Positions 33,962-42,049 of a stretch of 64,000 bases of DNA are shown piece after piece. The position numbers and the translations under genes are program-made. The first letter of the stretch is position 1. Each line of letters begins with the position of its first letter. The stretch covers positions 275,400 through 339,399 of the forward strand of contig NZ_FOHU01000001.1 in assembly GCF_900111615.1 (NCBI RefSeq). Direction: 5' to 3'. This DNA is from Natronincola peptidivorans (GTDB lineage: Bacteria; Bacillota; Clostridia; Peptostreptococcales; Natronincolaceae). The notes beneath the pieces were generated by a model, which saw only the letters and a list, made by a program, of their open reading frames with translations, ran no database searches and was not told the DNA's origin.

Positions 33962-35047
33962 TTACTTAGGCGATGCAATTAGATAATTAAATCCATACAT
34001 AGCAGCAGCACTGCAGGCTAAAAAATAGAAAGGATCCGCATCATAATCTCGACCCATTGTTTTAACGTTTAAATTAAAATGCTTTAAGGCATCAAGTAAT
34101 ATACTGCCATCTATTTCAATAATATTATGTTTTTCTATAATATTCAAGTCTTCTATTTGATTATAAATAATTTTTTTTTCTTTTTTAGGTAACAAAGGTA
34201 AAATAATATTACATTTTGTTTTACATATTTTACTGAAGATTGTTAAACTATGATGACTCATACCATAATGACGTACTCTATTATCACTAAAACTAATTCT
34301 TGGTACCCCTATAGAGAAACCGCCTAAATCAGTAACAGCATTTAATACTAATCCCTGTTCTATCCCTGAGAACCCATAGGGAGTACCGGTTCCTACTATA
34401 CCGGGCCCCATAGTGACAACAGCTATGTCACACTTTGCAATTTCCTTTGCTGCAACTAAACCGTTATATATATTTATGGTTTCTATGTCTCCTCCAAAGG
34501 CATGACCAGTAGTTATAGTAGTATCAATCAAATCGTTATTCCTTAGATAATCAACAGTATCACTAAAAGATAAGGGTAAAGCAGCTCCATCTGTCATGAT
34601 ATAAGCTATTTTAATATTAGAGTTTATGTATTTTAACGTCGAAACGATTGGAGTTAACATGCTATGTAAAATCCCAGCAATCACAGGCAAGCCGTTTAAT
34701 GAAGTAAACTCATTAAACAAATAGTGATAGGGACTTTGTTGTTCTTCGGCGGCTAGTACCTTTAGCTGTAAAGGAGTATACCGCAGCTTCATAATATGTC
34801 CTTTTCCTTGTAATTCTTGATGCGTATTATTAAAATTACTTATTACAAAATGACACCCTCCTGTGCCAAGTTTCAATTCAACTGCAGTTGTATTAATTAT
34901 AACCATATCATTTATTTTTGCTTCTCCAGTTAAATCAGAATAATTTATTGCTAGGGCTTCTTCTCCATCAATTGAAACAATAAGCTTCGTTTTTTTCTTA
35001 AGCTTCTCTAAGATTTTTATAACTCTTCCTTTTTTCATACTAATCAT
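33962..35047 (-). CDS. DUF3866 family protein
   Basis: This 361-aa soluble protein of unknown function has conserved blocks such as VIINTTAVELKLGTGGCHFV, ADGAALPLSFSDT-like TDGAALPLSFSDTV and VTMGPGIVGTGTPYGFSG. These match the DUF3866 family found beside NUDIX, xerD and SteA-type genes in Firmicutes and Actinobacteria. The TGPG/TGTG glycine-rich segments suggest nucleotide or phosphate binding, but this is only a guess. GAGGTGA is 8 nt before the ATG. Confidence 0.75.
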   Translation of the reverse strand: MISMKKGRVIKILEKLKKKTKLIVSIDGEEALAINYSDLTGEAKINDMVIINTTAVELKLGTGGCHFVISNFNNTHQELQGKGHIMKLRYTPLQLKVLAAEEQQSPYHYLFNEFTSLNGLPVIAGILHSMLTPIVSTLKYINSNIKIAYIMTDGAALPLSFSDTVDYLRNNDLIDTTITTGHAFGGDIETINIYNGLVAAKEIAKCDIAVVTMGPGIVGTGTPYGFSGIEQGLVLNAVTDLGGFSIGVPRISFSDNRVRHYGMSHHSLTIFSKICKTKCNIILPLLPKKEKKIIYNQIEDLNIIEKHNIIEIDGSILLDALKHFNLNVKTMGRDYDADPFYFLACSAAAMYGFNYLIASPK

Positions 35048-35068
35048 ATATTATATCACCTCATTATT

Positions 35069-35893
35069 TTAATGACGACCTAATTGATCTATATAATTAA
35101 GAATAGCATTATTTCTAATTATCTTAGTAAAGGAATACTTTTCTGACAAAATATGAAATAGAAGCAAAATAAATACTAAAATAAACTTTACCGATAATGA
35201 AAAATTGAACACCGATATAATGCCTAGACTTATTCCTAAAGGATTTGACCCTGCATCACCCATCATGCTTTTTGCTTTTAAATCCTGGGGCAAATAACCT
35301 AAACAGTATCCTAAAATACTATACAGTATAAGTTTATAAAAACTATTAAGCCCTAGTACAATAAATAATAAAGCTATAGAAATGTATGCCTTTATTGCTC
35401 TACCGGGCCTTAAGTCAAATAAATTAATTAAATTTGTAAATAAAGTAATTAAAAAAAAGTTCAGAAAAAGCTCTATTATACTGGTAGAAACTAGAATGCT
35501 AACAAACAGTGCTATCATTCCACCAATAAAAGCCTTGAAAAGTCCTGTAGTTAATTCTCCATGGAGAAGACAATAAATATGGCCTTTAAACCCTTTAGCA
35601 ACTTGATTACTACTACAATCATCTATGATACCAATAAAAGCCATTGTAATTATGGCAGTTAAAAATATCAATGGCTTATCCAACATATCTCTTTGTGAAA
35701 CTGCAAAGAACAAGTAATTGATAAGGATTATTGGAACAATGGTTATGCCTAACCCAATAGGAATGCTTTCTTCTCGATAATTTTTTGCTATAAAATTACC
35801 TCTTTTCAGCATTTTAGCGATATATGGGATCATAATCAAAGTTAGTAAAGTGTTAATAATTACTAATAAAATTGTCATAAAGAAATTCACCAC
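35069..35893 (-). CDS. MraY/WecA-like polyprenyl-phosphate phosphoglycosyltransferase family protein
   Basis: This 274-aa polytopic membrane protein keeps the acidic motifs of the MraY/WecA/TagO family: FIGIIDDCSS, NLINLFDLRPGRAIK and MMGDAGSNPLG. Enzymes of this family transfer a sugar-1-phosphate to undecaprenyl phosphate. It is shorter than MraY, with about nine membrane segments. The next gene upstream encodes a GT2 glycosyltransferase, so they may build a lipid-linked glycan together. Alternative starts are GTG at 35893 or ATG at 35878; the ribosome binding site is poor, so the exact start is uncertain. Confidence 0.75.
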   Translation of the reverse strand: MVNFFMTILLVIINTLLTLIMIPYIAKMLKRGNFIAKNYREESIPIGLGITIVPIILINYLFFAVSQRDMLDKPLIFLTAIITMAFIGIIDDCSSNQVAKGFKGHIYCLLHGELTTGLFKAFIGGMIALFVSILVSTSIIELFLNFFLITLFTNLINLFDLRPGRAIKAYISIALLFIVLGLNSFYKLILYSILGYCLGYLPQDLKAKSMMGDAGSNPLGISLGIISVFNFSLSVKFILVFILLLFHILSEKYSFTKIIRNNAILNYIDQLGRH

Positions 35894-35900
35894 CAGTATA

Positions 35901-36584
35901 TTATAAAGAGGTTTTTAAGGTTAAAAGCTTATATAAAATTGCTTTAAATTGTTTCCCCCTGTGAATAAAACCTTGGAGGTCTCTTCCAGTTTCATTATGG
36001 ACCATGTTTACATCAACCTCTTTAATAATAAAACCTTTTTTCAAGATTTCTATTGTCATTCCTAACTCCACCTCAAAACCTCTATAATCGAGACTTATAC
36101 TTTTTAACACACTTTTCTTAAATGCCCTTTGACCAGAAAGAACAGTATCAAGCTTCTTACCTGTATAATAGTATACACCATATTTAGCAAGTTTTTTTAC
36201 AAACCCCAATCCACCTTTCTTCTTAGCAGGAGGAAATTTTGCTATCGTTACATCAGTAGTATTACTTATAATGGGCTCTAATAGTTTATTTGCCTCTCTA
36301 ACTGTTTTTCCTAAATCTCCATCTAAAAAAATAATTATATCAGACTCTTCCAATGCAATTTTAACACCCATTTTTAAAGCCGCACCTTTACCATTATTGC
36401 TAAGACAATTAATTAGAACAATACCATTTATTTTTGATGTAATCTCAGCTGTATTGTCAGTTGAGCCATCATTTACAACGTATATTTTTGATATAACATC
36501 AATTTTTTTTATTTCCAGTAAAGTTTCTTCAATTTTTTTTTCTTCATTAAATACTGGTATGATGGCTGAAATTCTTTTTTTCAT
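35901..36584 (-). CDS. Family 2 glycosyltransferase
   Basis: A 227-aa GT-A fold enzyme: SAIIPVFNEEKKIEETL at the N-terminus, VVNDGSTDNTAE, the metal/nucleotide DxD-like IIFLDGDLG, and RAFKKSVLKSI. It has no C-terminal membrane helices, so it is cytosolic or peripheral, of the dolichol-phosphate-mannose-synthase-like group. The sugar and acceptor are unknown. It is 15 bp downstream of the SteB-like gene and 8 bp upstream of the MraY-like gene, indicating a single operon from the SteA-like gene on. Confidence 0.85.
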   Translation of the reverse strand: MKKRISAIIPVFNEEKKIEETLLEIKKIDVISKIYVVNDGSTDNTAEITSKINGIVLINCLSNNGKGAALKMGVKIALEESDIIIFLDGDLGKTVREANKLLEPIISNTTDVTIAKFPPAKKKGGLGFVKKLAKYGVYYYTGKKLDTVLSGQRAFKKSVLKSISLDYRGFEVELGMTIEILKKGFIIKEVDVNMVHNETGRDLQGFIHRGKQFKAILYKLLTLKTSL

Positions 36585-36598
36585 GTTTTCCTCCCCAA

Positions 36599-37480
36599 TT
36601 ATGGTATGCCTAGAGGTGTAAAACTTTCTACATATGGACGTACTCCAAATGAGTTTTCTTTACCACTAGATGTAAGAACTAAAGAAATTTTTCCCACTAA
36701 GGTATCTATATTATCTACTGTAGAGATACCAAATTGATTATAAATAGGTATGTAGGAATGAGCTACATCTAACCTTTCTACACCTATAATATTTATATTA
36801 CTTATCTTTAACTCATTAATAAGGTCCTCAACCAGATCATTAGTAGTGTCTCTAAGTTCATTCTGATTACCTCCTGCTATAATCACTTGATCGATAGAGT
36901 CATTAAACTCTTTATAATGATTGAAGTGAATATACTTGTTAGATATAAGATATTTTAACAAGTATGATATCTCTTCATTTATGAATAAGTCCATCATTTC
37001 TATATTAATTCGATGCAAAAGTTTTTCTTCTGTTAAGCTTAGTCCTAGAGAGGTATTAATTTTATGTAACTCTTTATCATTTAAATTAACTATTTTATCA
37101 GTAAATACTATGTGTATTGGCATAACTGCTCCAGCTTCCTCTACTACTTCTTTAATATTGTTATAGTAATAATCTTCAGTTATTTGTACGAGAGCTATAT
37201 TCATACCAGAAAGCCTGTTAGAAATTATTTCGTAATATGCTTTTTCTATAAACGCTTGCTTATTCTCATTTTCTTTGGTTAATTCTTCAATTGTATTTAT
37301 AAGATTTTCTTTTTCTATTCTGAGCATATTAAAATTGTATTCAAGGCTATCTACTAATTGTTGTTGTTGACTTAAATATATCTCATCTCCATTCATGTTA
37401 AACCCAATAATGATTCCAATACCTAGGGATATAAAGATTGAAGCTATAGTAATAATATAGTATTTTATGTCAATAACCAT
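36599..37480 (-). CDS. SteB/MctB-like membrane-anchored coiled-coil protein
   Basis: A 293-aa protein with one N-terminal transmembrane helix (YYIITIASIFISLGIGIIIGF), a coiled coil (about residues 38-80) and an extracytoplasmic domain. It belongs to the DUF3186 group often labelled 'copper transporter MctB'. In Corynebacterium SteB partners SteA in cell division, and the same adjacent gene order is found here. No His/Cys-rich metal site is seen, so the copper label is doubtful for this protein. GGAGG is 6 nt before the ATG. Confidence 0.7.
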   Translation of the reverse strand: MVIDIKYYIITIASIFISLGIGIIIGFNMNGDEIYLSQQQQLVDSLEYNFNMLRIEKENLINTIEELTKENENKQAFIEKAYYEIISNRLSGMNIALVQITEDYYYNNIKEVVEEAGAVMPIHIVFTDKIVNLNDKELHKINTSLGLSLTEEKLLHRINIEMMDLFINEEISYLLKYLISNKYIHFNHYKEFNDSIDQVIIAGGNQNELRDTTNDLVEDLINELKISNINIIGVERLDVAHSYIPIYNQFGISTVDNIDTLVGKISLVLTSSGKENSFGVRPYVESFTPLGIP

Positions 37481-37491
37481 TGTAAACCTCC

Positions 37492-38613
37492 CTATATTCC
37501 CAAAAATATTCTTAATCTAATAGTTAATAACTTAAACAAATTTCTTATGGGCTGCGAAATAAATAAAAGAATTATAATAGGAATAAGTGCTGCAATAAAG
37601 AACAATACCACATGCTCTATTTTCATGGTGCTTTTATATAATTTACTGACTCCTTTAGCATCAATTAGTTTAGATCCTACTTTAAGTCTAACTAAAAATG
37701 TGCTGGACATTCCTTTTCTACCTTTTTCTAAAAAGTCAATCATATTTGAATGTGTACCAACTGCAACAATTAAATCTGCACCCTGATCATATGCTAAAAG
37801 CATTGCTATATCCTCACTAGTACCAGGAGCTGGAAAAATTTCGCCATGTAAACCCAGTCTTTTTATTCTATCGATGCCTGGAGCATCTCCATTCGGATAG
37901 GCATGTACTATTATTTCTTTACATAGGGTTAAGCATCTATCTGAAACACTATCCATATCACCAATGATAATATCAGGTATTAACCCAAACTCTAATAGTG
38001 CATCACCACCTCCATCTACCCCTATTAACACTGGTTTCATTTCCTTTATATAAGGGAATATGGTTTGAAGATCTTCTTGATAGTTTTGGCCTCTAACTAC
38101 AACTAATACTTGCTTATTATTCATATTAGTTTCTATTTTAGGAATAACTAATTTTCCCAAGATAAAGTTTTTCTCTTCATAGGCATAGGTCAAAGTGTTA
38201 TCAATAAATTTTTCCAACTCAACTTCTATATTCTGCTCTGCTAGCTCTAACAAATCATTTACCTTATCAAATGATAATGATTCAAGTGTAGCAATAGTTG
38301 TATTATCTAATAGCAACTCATTCCTTCTGATTTCAACAATATCTCCATCCTTTAAAACATTAAAGAGATTTCCTTTGACAACATCAAATAAGAGAACATT
38401 AGACTTTTTTAATAAGCTTGGTCCTAAATTAGGATACCTTCCACTAATAGATTTGCTACAATTTATTACTGCAGCTACCCTTCTAGTTATTAATGAGTTT
38501 GCGGCTACTTCGTCTATGTCACTATGATCAATGATGGCTATTTCCCCTTCATTAATTCTACCTATCAAATTTTTAGTTTTTTTGTCTAATTTTACTGGAG
38601 CCTTCATTTCCAT
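37492..38613 (-). CDS. SteA-like putative cytokinetic protein (thiamin-pyrophosphokinase-like fold)
   Basis: This 373-aa protein has an N-terminal domain (GEIAIIDHSDIDEVAANSLI), then a region like the catalytic domain of thiamin pyrophosphokinase (GVDGGGDALLEFGLIPDIIIGDMDSVSD), and hydrophobic segments at the C-terminus. That plan matches SteA of Actinobacteria, which acts in cell separation with SteB. The start at 38613 has GGAGGT 7 nt upstream; the ATG at 38628 precedes that site. It leads the SteA-SteB-GT2-MraY-like gene series. A direct role in division in this organism is an inference. Confidence 0.72.
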   Translation of the reverse strand: MEMKAPVKLDKKTKNLIGRINEGEIAIIDHSDIDEVAANSLITRRVAAVINCSKSISGRYPNLGPSLLKKSNVLLFDVVKGNLFNVLKDGDIVEIRRNELLLDNTTIATLESLSFDKVNDLLELAEQNIEVELEKFIDNTLTYAYEEKNFILGKLVIPKIETNMNNKQVLVVVRGQNYQEDLQTIFPYIKEMKPVLIGVDGGGDALLEFGLIPDIIIGDMDSVSDRCLTLCKEIIVHAYPNGDAPGIDRIKRLGLHGEIFPAPGTSEDIAMLLAYDQGADLIVAVGTHSNMIDFLEKGRKGMSSTFLVRLKVGSKLIDAKGVSKLYKSTMKIEHVVLFFIAALIPIIILLFISQPIRNLFKLLTIRLRIFLGI

Positions 38614-38741
38614 GACGTTAACCTCCATATCGATTCCAGTATTAGTATTTGTACAAGATGATATAAAAATGCTATATTTATTCTCCTATACTTACTACCA
38701 TATAAAGTTAATATTTTTTAATAAGCAAGGTAAACTTTTTG

Positions 38742-38769
38742 TTGATTTATTTACTATTTTAGTTATAAT
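38742..38769 (+). promoter_or_regulatory. Sigma-A promoter of recX
   Basis: TTGATT (38742-38747) and TATAAT (38764-38769) with 16-bp spacing lie 27 bp before the recX start. No LexA box is seen over it. Confidence 0.7.
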
Positions 38770-38796
38770 GAAGAAATATAAGGAGTGTTAATTAAT

Positions 38797-39471
38797 ATGA
38801 AAACAAATTATTATAAACAGGCTCTAAATAAGGCTTTTAGTTATTTATCTTATAAATCAAGAACCGAAAAAGAAGTAATCAGTTATTTATCTAAAAATGA
38901 TTTCGATGATACTGTTATTTCAGAAGTTATAATAAAACTTAGAGATCTCAACTATGTTAATGACAACACATATGCGATAGATTATGTTAATAATTCTATT
39001 GAGAAACAAACCAAAGGAATTAATTTGATTAGAAAAGAACTATTAGAAAAAGGAATAAATGAAAAGATTGTATCAGAGCATTTAGCTTTATATTCGTCTA
39101 ATTTAGAAATAAGAACAATTGAAAATGTTACAAAAAAATTTTTTTCTTCTAAAAAAAGTCTACCACTAAACCAGATTAAGGCTAAGCTGTATAGCAGGTT
39201 GCTCCAAAGAGGATTTACTATAGATACAATAAATTATGCTCTAAAATTTTTAGATGAAGATCGAGAAATACAATCTATATTATTACAACAAGAGGAGTTT
39301 TATAATCAACAAGCTAAACTAATAGCTACTAAATTCTTTGAAAAATATAGTAAGAATGAGAAGAATGAATATAAAGTAAAACAAAAACTATATGGAAAGC
39401 TTATAAGTAAAGGTTTTGATTATTCTTTATGTAATGTTATTGTTGAAGAAATTTTAAATAATAATAAATAG
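38797..39471 (+). CDS. recX: RecA regulator RecX
   Basis: RecX binds RecA filaments and modulates homologous recombination and the SOS response. The 224-aa protein consists of the typical three-helix repeats: AFSYLSYKSRTEKEVISYLSK, LRDLNYVNDNTYAIDYV and KLYSRLLQRGFTIDTINYAL. The ATG at 38797 lies 11 nt after AGGAG; the GTG at 38785 overlaps that site. It is transcribed divergently from the SteA operon and convergently with spo0A, with a shared terminator. Confidence 0.9.
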   Translation: MKTNYYKQALNKAFSYLSYKSRTEKEVISYLSKNDFDDTVISEVIIKLRDLNYVNDNTYAIDYVNNSIEKQTKGINLIRKELLEKGINEKIVSEHLALYSSNLEIRTIENVTKKFFSSKKSLPLNQIKAKLYSRLLQRGFTIDTINYALKFLDEDREIQSILLQQEEFYNQQAKLIATKFFEKYSKNEKNEYKVKQKLYGKLISKGFDYSLCNVIVEEILNNNK

Positions 39472-39522
39472 TTATGAAATATTATCACTTATGATAATAT
39501 TTAGTATGATAATATATGCCCT

Positions 39523-39577
39523 AAAAAAAAGATACTTTCAGTACTTTATTTACAGTACAGAAGGTATCTTTTTTTAG
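39523..39577. terminator. Bidirectional terminator between recX and spo0A
   Basis: A long hairpin (39523-39545 with 39554-39577) with A runs on the left and T runs on the right can terminate transcription in both directions. Confidence 0.85.
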
Positions 39578-39582
39578 TACTT

Positions 39583-40380
39583 TTAACTAACTCTTTTTTC
39601 TAATCTTAATTTATCAGCCACCATAGCGATAAATTCACTATTGGTTGGTTTACCTTTATCATTATGGACAGTATAGCCAAATAAATTATTAATAGTATCT
39701 ACTTTTCCTCTACTCCAAGCTACTTCTATAGCATGCCTTATAGCTCGTTCAACCCTACTAGGTGTTGTATTAAATCTCTTTGCTATTGATGGATATAATT
39801 CCTTTGTAACTGCACTTAATAATTCTACATTCTCTATTACCATAGTAATGGCTTCTCTTAAATATAGATATCCTTTTATATGGGCTGGAACACCTATTTC
39901 ATGAATAATATTTGTTATCTCTGCTTCTAAACTAGTGTTATTTGTTATTAATGAAGTTGAGGTTCCAATACTTACTCTTCTCCTATTACTATTATTTGAA
40001 CCTCCTGTCATCTGTCTAATCCTATCAATAAAAACTTCAAAATCAAAAGGCTTTATTACATAATAATCTGCTCCTAAGTTAATAGCACGTTGTGTAATTT
40101 TGTCTTGCCCAACTGCTGATAATATGATAATTTTAGGAAATTTCTGTAGATTCATTTTGTTAAGTCTTTCTAAAACTCCTAAACCATCTAAATGTGGCAT
40201 GATTATGTCTAATATTACTAAATCGGGCATTTTTTCATTAATTAATTCTATTGCCTTTAACCCGTCTTGAGCAATACCTGATACATGAATATCTTCTTGC
40301 CTTTCTAAATATTCACTCAAGATATCACAAAAATCCTCATTGTCATCAACGATTAATACAGATATTTTTTCACTTTTCAC
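39583..40380 (-). CDS. spo0A: Sporulation master regulator Spo0A
   Basis: Spo0A is the response regulator that commits cells to sporulation when phosphorylated. The receiver domain has VDDNEDF (Asp12, Asp13), the phospho-acceptor Asp58 in [10 protein letters not shown] and the conserved Lys of VIKPF. The C-terminal DNA-binding domain has [13 protein letters not shown] and the recognition region [20 protein letters not shown]. Length is 265 aa. The start is GTG with GGGGGG 6 nt upstream. A perfect sigma-H promoter and an overlapping 0A box lie about 70 bp upstream. It follows spoIVB, as in other spore formers. Confidence 0.98.
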   Translation of the reverse strand: MKSEKISVLIVDDNEDFCDILSEYLERQEDIHVSGIAQDGLKAIELINEKMPDLVILDIIMPHLDGLGVLERLNKMNLQKFPKIIILSAVGQDKITQRAINLGADYYVIKPFDFEVFIDRIRQMTGGSNNSNRRRVSIGTSTSLITNNTSLEAEITNIIHEIGVPAHIKGYLYLREAITMVIENVELLSAVTKELYPSIAKRFNTTPSRVERAIRHAIEVAWSRGKVDTINNLFGYTVHNDKGKPTNSEFIAMVADKLRLEKRVS

Positions 40381-40451
40381 TATAAACCCCCCTGAAATAC
40401 TGTTTTTTTTCTCTAAATTTTTAATATTATATTATCTCTATAAAATTATTT

Positions 40452-40478
40452 ATTCGACAAGTGAATTTTTATTCCTTC
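40452..40478 (-). promoter_or_regulatory. Sigma-H promoter of spo0A
   Basis: On the minus strand GAAGGAATA (40470-40478) and GTCGAATAA (from 40458 down) are 11 bp apart. They match the B. subtilis sigma-H consensus RNAGGAWWW-N11-12-RNNGAATWW at every position. The spo0A start is about 70 bp downstream. Confidence 0.85.
40453..40459 (-). promoter_or_regulatory. 0A box overlapping the spo0A promoter
   Basis: The minus strand reads TGTCGAA, the exact 0A-box consensus. It overlaps the sigma-H -10 element, so phosphorylated Spo0A should act directly on its own promoter. At this position repression seems more likely than activation. Confidence 0.75.
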
Positions 40479-40530
40479 CTCCCCTAGAAAAAACTTCAAA
40501 ATTTTACAATATTTCGTTCCCCTATATTTT

Positions 40531-41853
40531 CTAATTTTCTACAACATTTTTATATTTTTTATCAAATATTCCCGATTCTTCAATCATCCATTCAATAAAA
40601 ATGCCGTAGCCTTTTGTAGGATCATTAATAAGTACATGTGTTACAGCACCAACTAATTTCTCATTTTGGATAATTGGACTCCCACTCATTCCTTGTACAA
40701 TTCCACCAGTTTTTTCTAATAATTCTTTATCTGTGACCTTGATTATCATACTTTTAGAGTCTACTCTAGCTTGAGGATTAATTCTAGTTATTTCTATCTC
40801 ATATTTTTCTATTCTATTGGTATCAACCGTTGTTAGGATATGTGCTGGTCCTTCATTTATCTCATGCTGATATGCAATAGGAATTGGTTTGTTATAGATT
40901 TCATTATCCAAGACATTTATTAATTCTCCGTATACTCCATAATCTGTATTTTTTTCTAGTTTACCAAGCGGTTCATTAACATCATAAAAAATTCCTCTTA
41001 TCTCCCCTGGCTTTCCTCTTTTACCCTGCTGTATAGATACAACTCTTGACTTGATTACTTCGCCATTTTTAATAGACAATATATTACCAGTATCAATATC
41101 TGTTATGGCATGACCTAAGGCTCCAAATTTGTTAGTTTCAGGATGGTTAAATGTCATTGTTCCAACACCTGCAGTTTTATCTCTAACCCATAATCCAAGC
41201 CTATACTGTTGATCTTCTAAAGATTGAACTGGTTCTATAGATATACTATATTCTTTTGTATCTCTTTTAAGAGTTAAATTAAGTGCTTCACCTCTACTAT
41301 TTTGAATCAAATTTCCTACATGCTCAGCATTATTTACTTTAATATTGTTAATAGCGATTAATGAGTCTCCTATTTTAATTCCAGCAGTTTCTGCTAAATT
41401 ATAAACATTCCCATTCTTATCAGTTATTTGGGCAGTACCTACCACTAACACACCTTTAGTGTTTAATCTTACCCCTATAGAATGTCCACCTGGTATTACC
41501 TCTATTTGAGGAACTACATTTACTCTAATATTTCTATAAGGTACTAGACCAAATACTTTTAGCTGGAAATTTGTGGTGCCTTTATCAACTGTTTTTAAAT
41601 GAAAGCTTTTATTTAAATTTAGCCTTCTTTGATTTAATTTTTCTATCTGTATGATAGAATTTAATCCTGTATCTGATGTAGAAAGAAACAGAGGAAATCT
41701 TTGATTTAATGTATAGTTGTCTCCTATTGAGATGTTATATTCTTTATCTAATCCACCTGTAATTTCTATAAAGAGAACATACGCTGTAAAAATTAAAGTA
41801 AAACACATTATATAACTTAAATACTTTTTATATTTTATTTTATTGATCAACAA
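40531..41853 (-). CDS. spoIVB: SpoIVB peptidase
   Basis: SpoIVB is the forespore serine peptidase that triggers SpoIVFB processing of pro-sigma-K. The chain of about 440 aa has an N-terminal membrane anchor, a PDZ domain (ETAGIKIGDSLIAINN) and the S55 peptidase domain with the catalytic His in FGALGHAITDID and Ser in GGIVQGMSGSPII. An alternative start exists: a frame reaches ATG at 41874, but AGGAG lies downstream of it, 7 nt before TTG 41853 (or 10 nt before TTG 41850). The recN-spoIVB-spo0A order is conserved. The exact start is uncertain by one codon. Confidence 0.93.
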   Translation of the reverse strand: MLINKIKYKKYLSYIMCFTLIFTAYVLFIEITGGLDKEYNISIGDNYTLNQRFPLFLSTSDTGLNSIIQIEKLNQRRLNLNKSFHLKTVDKGTTNFQLKVFGLVPYRNIRVNVVPQIEVIPGGHSIGVRLNTKGVLVVGTAQITDKNGNVYNLAETAGIKIGDSLIAINNIKVNNAEHVGNLIQNSRGEALNLTLKRDTKEYSISIEPVQSLEDQQYRLGLWVRDKTAGVGTMTFNHPETNKFGALGHAITDIDTGNILSIKNGEVIKSRVVSIQQGKRGKPGEIRGIFYDVNEPLGKLEKNTDYGVYGELINVLDNEIYNKPIPIAYQHEINEGPAHILTTVDTNRIEKYEIEITRINPQARVDSKSMIIKVTDKELLEKTGGIVQGMSGSPIIQNEKLVGAVTHVLINDPTKGYGIFIEWMIEESGIFDKKYKNVVEN

Positions 41854-42010
41854 AACCACTCTCCTAACAAGCATAATCTTTATATCTAGAAATTTACTAG
41901 TATCAAGATTTAGAATCTCTAAGATTAATTTGGCTTATTTAAAGAGTGATTATTATGTATAAATTATAATAAACTTGTAACTTTAATCCTTTTTTGGCTA
42001 AAATATTAAT

Positions 42011-42049
42011 AAAAAAAACAAAAGCTACTATTAGCTTTTGTTTTTTTTA
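42011..42049 (-). terminator. Terminator at the end of recN
   Basis: A stem of about 13 bp (42014-42027 with 42032-42044) flanked by long A and T runs covers the last recN codons and stop. It separates recN from spoIVB. Confidence 0.8.

Noticed and set aside
38531-38791. Plus-strand frame between the SteA-like gene and recX
   Set aside because: It overlaps the SteA-like start and the recX promoter, and has no recognisable domain.
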